From Sphingomonas cannabina (lineage in GTDB: Bacteria; Pseudomonadota; Alphaproteobacteria; Sphingomonadales; Sphingomonadaceae), in contig NZ_CP090059.1 in assembly GCF_021391395.1 (NCBI RefSeq), positions 1,473,001 to 1,537,000 on the forward strand: DNA of 64,000 bases. Direction: 5' to 3'. The position numbers and the translations under genes were made by a program. Positions 47,146 through 55,076 of this stretch are shown here, piece by piece; the first letter of the stretch is position 1; each line of letters opens with the position of its first letter. The notes beneath the pieces were generated by a model. It had not been told where the DNA came from, made no database searches, and was given only the letters and a program-made list of their open reading frames with translations.

Positions 47146-47159
47146 TGATATCGATGTCA
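47146..47159. promoter_or_regulatory. Dyad TGATATCGATGTCA, candidate LacI-type operator
   Basis: A 14-bp palindrome with one mismatched pair and a central CG, in the 115-bp gap between the divergent Gfo/Idh/MocA gene and the cytochrome c gene. A second imperfect dyad, GGTTAC-ATGAG-GTGACC, lies at 47189-47205. The central CG is typical of LacI/GalR operators. No LacI-family gene is in this window, so the regulator must lie elsewhere. Confidence 0.55.
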
Positions 47160-47230
47160 GACTAAGGTTGCATCTTATGGCCGGAGCCGGTTACATGAGG
47201 TGACCGATCGTTTCCAGACCGGAGAGGATA

Positions 47231-47620
47231 ATGAAATTTTTGGTCGGATTGCTGCCCGCGGCGACCCTGTTAGCGCTAACACCAACCCTATTGCCGCCCG
47301 TGCAGGCTCAGGCCGCGCCCGATCCCGGCGCGCAAGCGTTCGGCCAGTGCCGCGCGTGCCATACGCTCCAGGCTGGAGCCAAGGGCACGATGGGCCCTAA
47401 TCTCCACGGGCTGTTCGGGCGGCAGGCCGGCACCGCGCCGGGCTTCGCCGGGTACACTCCGGCGCTCAAGGCCTCGAACATCCGCTGGAATGAGCAGACG
47501 CTCGACCAGTTCCTGGCTGCGCCGACGCAGAAGGTGCCGGGGACGCGGATGGTGATGCGGGTGCCCGACGCGGCGAAGCGCAAGGCGTTGATCGCCTATC
47601 TCAAGACCGCGACCAAATAA
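47231..47620 (+). CDS. Exported class I c-type cytochrome
   Basis: 129 residues. A signal peptide (LLPAATLLALTPTLLPPVQAQA) is followed by a single heme site CRACH (Cys40, Cys43, His44) and a Met ligand candidate, Met107 in KVPGTRM, as in mitochondrial-like cytochrome c. It is periplasmic. Being first in the operon with a GMC flavoprotein, it is the likely electron acceptor for sugar oxidation. GAGAGG precedes the ATG. Confidence 0.94.
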   Translation: MKFLVGLLPAATLLALTPTLLPPVQAQAAPDPGAQAFGQCRACHTLQAGAKGTMGPNLHGLFGRQAGTAPGFAGYTPALKASNIRWNEQTLDQFLAAPTQKVPGTRMVMRVPDAAKRKALIAYLKTATK

Positions 47621-47642
47621 TGCGATTCGCAGGAGTTGCGCG

Positions 47643-48686
47643 GTGAAGGGTCCCGCCGTCTTCCTCGCCCAGTTCATGGGCGATGCGGCGCCGTTCGATA
47701 CGCTGGCGTCGGCCGCGCGCTGGATGGCGGAGGCGGGCTATGTCGGGGTGCAGATCCCGACCTGGGATGCGCGCTGCATCGATCTCAAGCAGGCCGCTGA
47801 AAGCCAGGATTATTGCGACGAGCTTGCCGGCACCTGCCGCGAGGCGGGCGTCGACATCACCGAGCTGTCGACGCATCTCCAGGGCCAGCTGGTCGCGGTC
47901 CATCCTGCCTATGACGCGGCATTCGACGGCTTCGCGCCCGAGGCGGTGCGCGGCAAGCCGGCCGAGCGCCAAGTGTGGGCGGTCGAGCAGCTTCATCTCG
48001 CCGCCAAGGCGAGCCGACGACTCGGCCTCAACGCCCATGCGACCTTCTCGGGCGCGCTGGCTTGGCCGTTCTTCTACCCCTGGCCGCAGCGCCCGGCCGG
48101 CCTGATCGAGGAAGCCTTCGCCGAACTGGCGCGGCGGTGGCGGCCGATCCTCGACGCATTCGAGGAGTCGGGCGTTGACCTCGCCTATGAGATCCATCCG
48201 GGCGAGGACCTTCATGACGGCGCGACGTTCGAGCGGTTCCTGGCCGCGGTAAACAACCATCCGCGCGCCAACATCCTCTACGATCCCAGCCATTATGTGC
48301 TGCAGGCACTCGACTATCTCGAGTTCATCGACATCTATCACGACCGCATCCGGATGTTCCACGTCAAGGATGCCGAGTTCAACCCGACCGGGCGCTCGGG
48401 CGTCTATGGCGGCTACCAGGATTGGATCGACCGGCCGGGCCGGTTCCGGTCGCTGGGAGACGGGCAGGTCGACTTCACCGGCATCTTCTCGAAGCTGACC
48501 CAGTACGGCTATTCGGGCTGGGCGGTGCTCGAATGGGAATGCTGCCTCAAGCATCCCGAGGACGGCGCGCGCGAAGGGGCGCCGTTCATCGCCGCGCACA
48601 TGATCCGCCGGCCCGAACGCGCCTTCGACGATTTCGCCGCGGGCAGCGATCCGGGGCTCAATCGTAAGCTACTCGGGCTGAGCTGA
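47643..48686 (+). CDS. Cytoplasmic sugar isomerase/epimerase-type TIM barrel
   Basis: 347 residues from a GTG with AGGAG upstream. Xylose-isomerase-like barrel with metal ligands suggested by YEIHPGEDLHDG, YDPSHYVLQ, FHVKDAEFNPTG and LEWECCLKHPEDG. No signal peptide, unlike the other two barrels of this operon. Family members isomerise, epimerise, or (in deglycosylation systems) eliminate from keto-sugars. It could process the 3-keto sugar after import. It follows the cytochrome gene by 22 bp. Confidence 0.88.
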   Translation: MKGPAVFLAQFMGDAAPFDTLASAARWMAEAGYVGVQIPTWDARCIDLKQAAESQDYCDELAGTCREAGVDITELSTHLQGQLVAVHPAYDAAFDGFAPEAVRGKPAERQVWAVEQLHLAAKASRRLGLNAHATFSGALAWPFFYPWPQRPAGLIEEAFAELARRWRPILDAFEESGVDLAYEIHPGEDLHDGATFERFLAAVNNHPRANILYDPSHYVLQALDYLEFIDIYHDRIRMFHVKDAEFNPTGRSGVYGGYQDWIDRPGRFRSLGDGQVDFTGIFSKLTQYGYSGWAVLEWECCLKHPEDGAREGAPFIAAHMIRRPERAFDDFAAGSDPGLNRKLLGLS

Positions 48687-48726
48687 CGACCGGGCGGACA
48701 AGAACGATAAGGGGAGGGAAGCGGCA

Positions 48727-50028
48727 ATGGCCGAGACATTGAACAAAGGCCGATTGTTCTGGCTGGGCGTGCTCGCCCTGTTCACCGCGGCGTCCAGTCT
48801 GGCGATCCGCGGCGCCATCGCCAGCGGGCTCAAGGCCGAATGGATCGACCCGATCGCGCCGCTGCAGGCGGGCGAGCTGCTCGCCGCCGCCCTCGGTGCG
48901 GCCTTCCTCAGCTTCGCGATCACCCTGTTCGTCGCCAGCGCCTTCCTCGACCAGCTCGGCATGAAGCGGTGCCTGCTGGGCGCGGGCTTGTGCTTCATCC
49001 TGGGGCCCTTGCTGATCGTCGGCGCGGGCCATCTCGCCAGCGGGATGACCGTGTACACGATCGTCTGGCTGGGGATGCTGGTCAGCGGCATCGGCTGGGG
49101 GCTGACCGAGGCGACGATCAATCCGCTGACCGCGCAGCTATACCCTGAGGACACCACCCACCGGCTCAACGTGCTGCATGCCTGGTTCCCCGGCGGGATC
49201 ATCGTCGGCGGGCTGATCGGCTTCTTCCTGTCGGCGACGTTGCCTTGGCAGGGGATCATGGCGCTGGTGATGATCCCGGCCGCCGCGACCGTACTGATCG
49301 CCGCGATCACGACTTTCCCGCCGCCGCTCCGCGCCCAGAGCGGCGTGAGCTTCGGCGAGATGGTGAGCGAGGTGTTCCGCCGCCCGAGCTTCTTCATCTG
49401 GTTCGGCGCGATGTTCCTTACCGCCGCGTCGGAGCTGGCGCCGGGGCAGTGGATCGACGTCGCCCTGTCGAACCGGGTGGGGATGCGCGGCATCCTGCTG
49501 CTGGTCTACGTCAACGCGCTGATGTTCGTGTTCCGCCATTTCGCGGGACGTCTGGCGAACAAGATCTCCAATCCGGGACTGCTGTGGGTGTCGAGCCTGC
49601 TCGCGGCGATCGGGCTGTTCATGCTGTCGTTGGCGCAGTCGCCGGTCGCGGCGATCCTGGCCTCGACGGTGTGGGGCCTGGGCGTCTGCGTGATGTGGCC
49701 GACGATGCTCGCCTCGGTCGCCGAACGCTATCCGCGCGGCGGGTCGTGGGCGATGGGCCTGGTCGGATCGGCGGGGGCGCTCGCGAGCTTCTTCGTGCTG
49801 CCACTGCTGGGGGCGATGTTCGATCGCGCCAAGATCGAGTTCGCCGGCGGGCCCGAGGCCTTCGCGAAGCTGGCCGGTGCGGCGAAGCTTGCGGTCGAGG
49901 ATGCGGCGGCGTCGGTGTCGTTCCAGCGGCTGGCGATCCTGCCGGTCGTCCTGCTCGCGGTGTTCGGCTTCATCTGGCTGCGCGAGCGCGGCAAGTCGCG
50001 GGCGGTGCTCGCAGGCGAGGCAGCGTGA
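48727..50028 (+). CDS. MFS transporter, sugar permease-like
   Basis: 433 residues with about twelve hydrophobic helices. The arrangement resembles fucose/glucose-type permeases (NPLTAQLYPEDTTHRLNVLHAWFPGGIIVGGLIG after helix 4). AGGGGAGGGAAG precedes the ATG. Inside an operon of sugar-oxidising proteins it is likely the inner-membrane importer of the oxidised or cleaved sugar. The stop overlaps the next start (GTGA). Confidence 0.92.
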   Translation: MAETLNKGRLFWLGVLALFTAASSLAIRGAIASGLKAEWIDPIAPLQAGELLAAALGAAFLSFAITLFVASAFLDQLGMKRCLLGAGLCFILGPLLIVGAGHLASGMTVYTIVWLGMLVSGIGWGLTEATINPLTAQLYPEDTTHRLNVLHAWFPGGIIVGGLIGFFLSATLPWQGIMALVMIPAAATVLIAAITTFPPPLRAQSGVSFGEMVSEVFRRPSFFIWFGAMFLTAASELAPGQWIDVALSNRVGMRGILLLVYVNALMFVFRHFAGRLANKISNPGLLWVSSLLAAIGLFMLSLAQSPVAAILASTVWGLGVCVMWPTMLASVAERYPRGGSWAMGLVGSAGALASFFVLPLLGAMFDRAKIEFAGGPEAFAKLAGAAKLAVEDAAASVSFQRLAILPVVLLAVFGFIWLRERGKSRAVLAGEAA

Positions 50029-50942
50029 AGCTCAGCCGGCGATCGGTCCTGGCGGCGAGCGCCGCTACCGCGGGAGCAGCGGCGATGACGCGTGCGGCGG
50101 CTGTGCCGCCTCCGCAGAATGCTGCGCGCTTCTCGCTCGCCTATGCGCCGCACGAAGGCAGCTTCGCGAGCCGCGGCGACCGGATCGAGCAGATCGCCTA
50201 TGCCGCCGACCAGGGCTTCACGGCCTGGGAGGACAATGAGGCTGCGGGTCGCCCGATCGCCGAGCAGGAGGCGATGGCCAAGGCGCTGGCCTCGCGCGGC
50301 ATGACGATGGGCGTGTTCGTCGCGAGCATGCCGAAGTGGTCCGAATTCCGCCCGGTGCTCGGCGGCAACGACGACGGCGATCGCGAGGCGTTCCTGGCCG
50401 ACGTCCGCGCCTCGGTCGAGGTCGCCAAGCGGCTCAATGCCAAATGGACGACGGTGGTGACGGGCTTCCTCGACCGCCGGCTGCCCGTCGAGATCCAGAC
50501 CGCGCGCGTGATCGACGTGATGCGCCGCGCCGCCGAGATCTTCGAGCCGCACGGGCTGGTGATGGTGATGGAGCCATTGAACACGCTGGTGAACCACCCC
50601 GGCGTGTTCATGCAGACCATCCCGCAGGGCTTCGCGGTCGCGCGCGCGGTCAACAGCCCGGCGGTGAAGGTGCTCGCCGACCTCTATCACGCGCAAATCC
50701 AGGCCGGGAACCTGATCAACACGCTCGAGACCTGCTGGAGCGAGATTGGCTATATCCAGTTCGGCGACAATCCCGGCCGCAACGAGCCTGGGACCGGCGA
50801 GATCAACCACCGCAATATCGTGAAATGGCTGCGCGATCGGAAATATGCCGGCGTGATCGGCATGGAGCATGGCAATTCGCTGAAGGGCCGCGCCGGCGAG
50901 GATCAGCTGGTCGCTGCCTATCGGGACATCGATCGTGCGTAA
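50025..50942 (+). CDS. Exported hydroxypyruvate-isomerase-like TIM barrel
   Basis: 305 residues from a GTG overlapping the MFS stop. The N-terminus LSRRSVLAASAATAGAAAMTRAAA is a twin-arginine-type signal, so it acts in the periplasm. The barrel has the family's Glu/His metal positions (VMEPLNTLVNH; ADLYHAQIQAGN; GDNPGRNEPGTGEINH; GMEHGNSLKG). Hydroxypyruvate isomerase is the nearest named activity, but export and context argue for action on a keto-glycoside. Confidence 0.87.
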   Translation: MKLSRRSVLAASAATAGAAAMTRAAAVPPPQNAARFSLAYAPHEGSFASRGDRIEQIAYAADQGFTAWEDNEAAGRPIAEQEAMAKALASRGMTMGVFVASMPKWSEFRPVLGGNDDGDREAFLADVRASVEVAKRLNAKWTTVVTGFLDRRLPVEIQTARVIDVMRRAAEIFEPHGLVMVMEPLNTLVNHPGVFMQTIPQGFAVARAVNSPAVKVLADLYHAQIQAGNLINTLETCWSEIGYIQFGDNPGRNEPGTGEINHRNIVKWLRDRKYAGVIGMEHGNSLKGRAGEDQLVAAYRDIDRA

Positions 50943-50955
50943 CGGAGGGAAGCGC

Positions 50956-51774
50956 TTGAGGTATATCGTAGGTTTGGCGGCCGGGCTGCTGGCGGCGACC
51001 GGCATCGCGGCTGCGCAGGAGAAGCCCGGCTTCCGCGACACGCCGATGCTGCCCGACGGCAAGTGGCACGTCCATGACGCCGACCGGCCCTATCCGGCGG
51101 TGGTGACGCCCGGCGCCACGCCGGGAGCGGCGCCGTCCGATGCGGTGGTGCTGTTCGACGGTCGCTCGCTCGATGCCTGGACCGCGACTGGCACGCCCTG
51201 GCCAGTCAAGGACGGCGCGGTGACCGTCCCGCCGCGCGTGGGCGGGAAGGAGAGCTTGCTGGTCAGCAAGCAGAGCTTCGGCGACGTCCAGCTCCATCTC
51301 GAGTTCCGCTCGCCCAACCCGCCGACGAAGAGCTCGCAGGATCGCGGCAACAGCGGCATCTGGTTCATGCAGCGCTATGAGGTGCAGATCCTCGACGGCT
51401 ACCAGAACCCCACCTATGCCGACGGCACCGTCGGGGCGATCTACGGCTGGAAGCCGCCGTTGGTGAATCCCTCGCGCCGCCCGGGCGAATGGCAGAGTTA
51501 CGACATCGTGTTCGAGCGGCCGCGCTTCAACGCCGACGGCTCGGTCAAGCGCCCGGCCTATGTCACCGCGTTCCTGAACGGCGTGCTGGTGCAGAACCAC
51601 CAGGCGATGCTCGGCACGACCATCTGGCGTCAGGTCGCCAAATACGAGGCGCACGGCGATGCCGCGCCGATCCAGCTTCAGGACCATGATTCGCCGGTGT
51701 CGTTCCGCAACATCTGGGTGCGTCCGCTCCCCGAGGCGGCGCTGAGCCAAGATTCGACAGGAGGTAAGCAGTGA
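50956..51774 (+). CDS. DUF1080 (3-keto-disaccharide hydrolase-type) exported protein
   Basis: 272 residues from a TTG at 50956 with GGAGG at ideal spacing; the frame also opens at 50935 but the extension is not signal-like. Signal peptide YIVGLAAGLLAATGIAAAQ. The DUF1080 jelly roll shows LFDGRSLDAWTATG, FGDVQLHLEFRSP, DRGNSGIWFMQRYEVQILDGY and GAIYGWKPP. Members cleave 3-keto-glycosides by elimination/hydrolysis in characterised bacteria. It is probably the cleaving enzyme of this operon. Its stop overlaps the next start (GTGA). Confidence 0.9.
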   Translation: MRYIVGLAAGLLAATGIAAAQEKPGFRDTPMLPDGKWHVHDADRPYPAVVTPGATPGAAPSDAVVLFDGRSLDAWTATGTPWPVKDGAVTVPPRVGGKESLLVSKQSFGDVQLHLEFRSPNPPTKSSQDRGNSGIWFMQRYEVQILDGYQNPTYADGTVGAIYGWKPPLVNPSRRPGEWQSYDIVFERPRFNADGSVKRPAYVTAFLNGVLVQNHQAMLGTTIWRQVAKYEAHGDAAPIQLQDHDSPVSFRNIWVRPLPEAALSQDSTGGKQ

Positions 51775-52337
51775 TTATCGACCGCAGGGATGCGATGGCC
51801 GGCATCGTCGCGATGTTCGGCACCGCGCTGTTCGCGCCGATCGCGCGCGCGGCGGGGCAGGTGGCCGCGACGGAACTGATCAATGAAGGCCCGCCGAGCG
51901 CCGGCGTCTTCACCGCCGGGCAGCGCGCGCTGGTGAGCGCGCTCAGCGAGCGGGTGATCCCGACCACCGACACGCCGGGCGCGATCGCCGCGGGCGTGCC
52001 GGCATTCATCGAGAAGCTGCTCGCCGACTGGGCGATGCCTGACGACAAGAAGCCGATCCTCGCCGGCCTCGACGCGATCGAGGCGCGCAGCCAGCAGGAT
52101 TACAAGGTCGCCGCCGCCAAGGCGACGCCGCAGCAACAGGATGCGCTGCTGACGCTGGCGATGGAGGACAAGATCCCGGGCGGCGCCGACTTCTTCGACA
52201 AGTTCCGCCAGCTCGTCATCTCCGGCTACTACACCTCGGAGATCGGCATCACCCAGGAGCGCGAATATCTGCCGGTGCCGGGCCAGTACGATGGCGCATT
52301 CCTCTATTCCAAGGTCAACAAGGTCTATTCGTCATGA
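51771..52337 (+). CDS. Gluconate 2-dehydrogenase subunit 3-like Tat protein
   Basis: 188 residues. It has a twin-arginine-type N-terminus (IIDRRDAMAGIVAMFGTALFAPIARA) and the subunit-3 pattern FTAGQRALVSALSERVIPTTDTPGA, ending with REYLPVPGQYDGAF. In FAD-dependent sugar dehydrogenases this small subunit carries the Tat signal and escorts the flavoprotein across the membrane. The GMC protein two genes downstream has no signal of its own, which fits that role. Confidence 0.93.
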   Translation: MIIDRRDAMAGIVAMFGTALFAPIARAAGQVAATELINEGPPSAGVFTAGQRALVSALSERVIPTTDTPGAIAAGVPAFIEKLLADWAMPDDKKPILAGLDAIEARSQQDYKVAAAKATPQQQDALLTLAMEDKIPGGADFFDKFRQLVISGYYTSEIGITQEREYLPVPGQYDGAFLYSKVNKVYSS

Positions 52338-53167
52338 TGGCAACGCGACGTCACATCCTCGCCGGCGGCGCCGCCCTGGCGACTGCCTTCGCGACCCGGC
52401 CGCTGGCTGCGAAGACATCGAAGCCGGTCGGCCTGCAGCTCTACACCGTGCGCGAGCTGTTCCAGGCCGACCCGATGGGCACGCTCGAGAAGGTCGCGGC
52501 GATCGGCTACCGCGAGGTCGAGTATGGCGGTGGTGGCTACGACACCATGGACCACGCCGCGCTCCGAAAGACGATGGACCGGCTCGGCCTCAAATCGCCG
52601 TCGCTCCACGTTGCCTATGAGGCGCTGGGGAGCAAGTTCGACGCGGCGGTGGCAATGGCCAAGACGCTCGGCGCCGACACCATCGTCGTGCCCTATATGG
52701 TCGATCAGTACCGCACCGCCGACGCCTGGCCGCGCGCGGTCGCCGACTTCAACCGCTTCGCCGCGGCGCTGAAGAAGCAGGGCCTCGGCTTCGCCTATCA
52801 CAATCACGATTTCGAGTTCACCAACAAGGTCGGCGACCGCACCCTGTACGACGTGCTGATCGCCGATCGCGATCCGGCGCTGGTCAAGCTGGAGATCGAC
52901 CTGTTCTGGGCGATCAAGGCGGGGCAGGACCCCAAGGCGCTGATCCGCCGCGTCGCCGGCCACGTCTACGCCTATCATGTCAAGGACATGACCGCCGACG
53001 GCGCGATGACCAGCGTCGGCAAGGGCACGATCGACTTCGCCGACATCTTCACGCTCAACCAGGTGGCGGGCGTCAAGCATTTCTACGTCGAGAACGATCA
53101 GTCGCCGGCGCCCTATCTGCCGGACATCACCACCAGCTTCGAGACACTCAGCCGGCTCCGTGCCTGA
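52334..53167 (+). CDS. Exported sugar isomerase/epimerase-type TIM barrel
   Basis: 277 residues, Tat-type N-terminus (MATRRHILAGGAALATAFATRPLAA). Barrel motifs: GLQLYTVRELF, YREVEYGGGGYDTM, AYHNHDFEF, EIDLFWAIKAGQDP and YHVKDMTADG, with a final FYVENDQSPAP. The family includes inosose dehydratase and keto-sugar-acting enzymes. Its place between subunit 3 and the GMC protein in the same operon suggests action on the oxidised glycoside. The start overlaps the preceding stop (ATGA). Confidence 0.89.
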   Translation: MMATRRHILAGGAALATAFATRPLAAKTSKPVGLQLYTVRELFQADPMGTLEKVAAIGYREVEYGGGGYDTMDHAALRKTMDRLGLKSPSLHVAYEALGSKFDAAVAMAKTLGADTIVVPYMVDQYRTADAWPRAVADFNRFAAALKKQGLGFAYHNHDFEFTNKVGDRTLYDVLIADRDPALVKLEIDLFWAIKAGQDPKALIRRVAGHVYAYHVKDMTADGAMTSVGKGTIDFADIFTLNQVAGVKHFYVENDQSPAPYLPDITTSFETLSRLRA

Positions 53168-53190
53168 GCCGGCCAGGAAGGAATTATCAC

Positions 53191-54873
53191 ATGGCAGCGA
53201 CGGACCAATTCGACGCGATCGTCATCGGCTCGGGAGTGAGCGGTGGCTGGGCAGCCAAGGAACTGACCGAGAAGGGGCTGCGCGTGCTTATGCTCGACCG
53301 CGGCGTGATGGTCGAGCATGGCGAGAACTATGATTACGACGGCAAGCCGGCGTATGAGGTGCCCGCCCGCAACATCATGCCCGCGCGGCTGACCGAGAGC
53401 GATTATTTCATCGCCAAGCACGGCTATGTCTCGCCGGGCAGCATGAAGTTCTACAACAACGACCGGCTCAATCCCTATGCCTATGGCGAGGGTTCCAAAT
53501 TCTACTGGATCCGCCCCGGCGCGGTCGGCGGCAAGTCGCTGATCTGGGGACGCTGGTCGTTCCGCTGGAGCCCCGAGGATTTCGAGGCGAACAAGCGCGA
53601 GAACGTCGGGATCGACTGGCCGATCCGCTACGAGGACATCGCGCCCTGGTACAGCTATGTCGAGAAGTACATCGGCGTGTCGGGGTCGCGCGAGAACCTG
53701 CCGCAGCTGCCCGACAGCGAGTTCCAGCCGCCGATGCAGATGAACATCGCCGAGAAATGGGTGAAGGAGCGGCTCGAGGCGGCCATGCCGGGGCGCAAGC
53801 TCATCAACACGCGCCTCTCCAACATGACCGAGGACAAGCCCGATCAGGGCCGCTCCAAGTGCCAGTTCCGCAACCAGTGCGGTCGCGGCTGCTCGTTCGG
53901 CGCCTATTTCTCGACCCAGGCGGTGACGCTGCCGGCCGCGCGCGCGACCGGGCGGCTGACGCTGCGCTCCGACGCGGTGGTCAGCAATCTCGTCTATGAT
54001 CCCGCGCGCAAGCGGGTCACCGGCGTGCGCGTCGTCGATACGAAGACCAAGCAGGCGGAGGTCATTCCGGCGCGACTGGTCTTCCTGTGCGCCTCGGCGA
54101 TGGCGTCGAACCAGATCCTGCTGAACTCGCGGCCCGAGGGCAGCGGCCGCAGCTACTTCGACACCAGCGGCACGCTCGGCCGTTATGTGATGGACCACAT
54201 CTTCCGCGTCGGCATCTCGGGCGAGATCCCGGGCATGACCGAGTATATCGAGTTCGGCCGGCGCCCGGGCGGGGTCTATATCCCGCGCTTCCGCAACGTC
54301 GGCGGCGAGGAAGGCGTCGGCTTCAAGCGCGGCTACGGCTATCAGGGCTCGGCATTCCGCGACCCGGCGGGGCCGGATGGCTTCGGCGCGTCGATGAAGC
54401 ATGGGATGCGCAAGTACGGGCCGTGGCGGTTCGGCATGGGCGCGTTCGGCGAGTGCCTGCCCTATGAGGACAACCATGTGTCGCTGCATCCCGACAAGGT
54501 CGACCGCTTCGGCATCCCGCTGATGCGATTCGACGTCACCTTCCGCGACAATGAGCTCAAGATGATGAGCGACGCGCGGACTGAGGGCGAGAAGATGCTG
54601 AAGGCGGCCGGGCTGACCAACGTCACCAGCAACCGCGGTGAGCATGTGCCGGGCGATGCCATCCACGAGATGGGCGGCGCGCGCATGGGCGCCGATCCCC
54701 GCCAGTCGGTGCTCAACAAGTGGAGCCAGGCGCATGACGCGGCGAACCTGTTCGTCACCGACGGCGCGCAGATGGCGTCGGTGTCGTGCGTCAATCCGTC
54801 GCTCACCTTCATGGCCTTGACCGCGCGCGCAGCGGACTATGCGGTCAAGCAGTTCAAGGCGGGGACGATCTGA
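53191..54873 (+). CDS. GMC-family FAD oxidoreductase, probable glycoside 3-dehydrogenase
   Basis: 560 residues. FAD site IVIGSGVSGGWAAKEL (GxGxxG at about 13-19) at the N-terminus without a signal peptide. A Cys cluster, Cys224, Cys230 and Cys234 (CQFRNQCGRGC), lies where bacterial FAD-glucose dehydrogenases hold an iron-sulfur cluster. The GMC catalytic pair is His492 (IHEMGGARMG) and Asn535 (CVNPSLTF). It likely oxidises a sugar hydroxyl and passes electrons to the operon's cytochrome c. The C3 specificity is inferred from neighbours. Confidence 0.92.
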   Translation: MAATDQFDAIVIGSGVSGGWAAKELTEKGLRVLMLDRGVMVEHGENYDYDGKPAYEVPARNIMPARLTESDYFIAKHGYVSPGSMKFYNNDRLNPYAYGEGSKFYWIRPGAVGGKSLIWGRWSFRWSPEDFEANKRENVGIDWPIRYEDIAPWYSYVEKYIGVSGSRENLPQLPDSEFQPPMQMNIAEKWVKERLEAAMPGRKLINTRLSNMTEDKPDQGRSKCQFRNQCGRGCSFGAYFSTQAVTLPAARATGRLTLRSDAVVSNLVYDPARKRVTGVRVVDTKTKQAEVIPARLVFLCASAMASNQILLNSRPEGSGRSYFDTSGTLGRYVMDHIFRVGISGEIPGMTEYIEFGRRPGGVYIPRFRNVGGEEGVGFKRGYGYQGSAFRDPAGPDGFGASMKHGMRKYGPWRFGMGAFGECLPYEDNHVSLHPDKVDRFGIPLMRFDVTFRDNELKMMSDARTEGEKMLKAAGLTNVTSNRGEHVPGDAIHEMGGARMGADPRQSVLNKWSQAHDAANLFVTDGAQMASVSCVNPSLTFMALTARAADYAVKQFKAGTI

Positions 54874-54897
54874 TCGCATCCACCAGACGGCGCCGAT

Positions 54898-54917
54898 AAC
54901 CGTCACCGGTATCGGTT
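54898..54917. promoter_or_regulatory. Dyad AACCG-N2-ACCGGT-N2-CGGTT, candidate LacI-type operator
   Basis: A 20-bp palindrome with 16 symmetric bases, centred on ACCGGT with a central CG. It lies between the GMC gene and the terminator, upstream of the TonB receptor gene. Being upstream of a terminator it may belong to a promoter whose transcript is attenuated, or be a remote site; function is inferred from symmetry only. Confidence 0.5.
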
Positions 54918-54935
54918 GCCACGGGTCCTATGTCC

Positions 54936-54979
54936 AAGCGCCGGAGAAGCGCCGCTCTGCGGTCCTTCTCCGGCGCTTT
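54936..54979 (+). terminator. Intrinsic terminator after the glycoside oxidation operon
   Basis: A perfect 14-bp stem, AAGCGCCGGAGAAG with CTTCTCCGGCGCTT, around a 15-base loop, followed by TTTGTCATTT. It starts 62 bp after the GMC stop and is the clearest rho-independent terminator in the window. It separates the oxidation operon from the TonB receptor unit. Confidence 0.8.
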
Positions 54980-55006
54980 GTCATTTCCGGGCGTCGGGTA
55001 CAAATT

Positions 55007-55020
55007 ATAGTCTTGACTAT
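55007..55020. promoter_or_regulatory. Dyad ATAGTC-TT-GACTAT upstream of a TonB receptor
   Basis: A perfect palindrome with six-base arms in the AT-rich stretch 57-70 bp upstream of the TonB receptor start. It overlaps a TTGACT that could be a -35 element (55013-55018), so a bound regulator could block the promoter. Confidence 0.5.
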
Positions 55021-55076
55021 TCTATTCCGAAGGCATTCATTCTCCCAAAAAATACAGACACCAGGGAGGGCCGACG

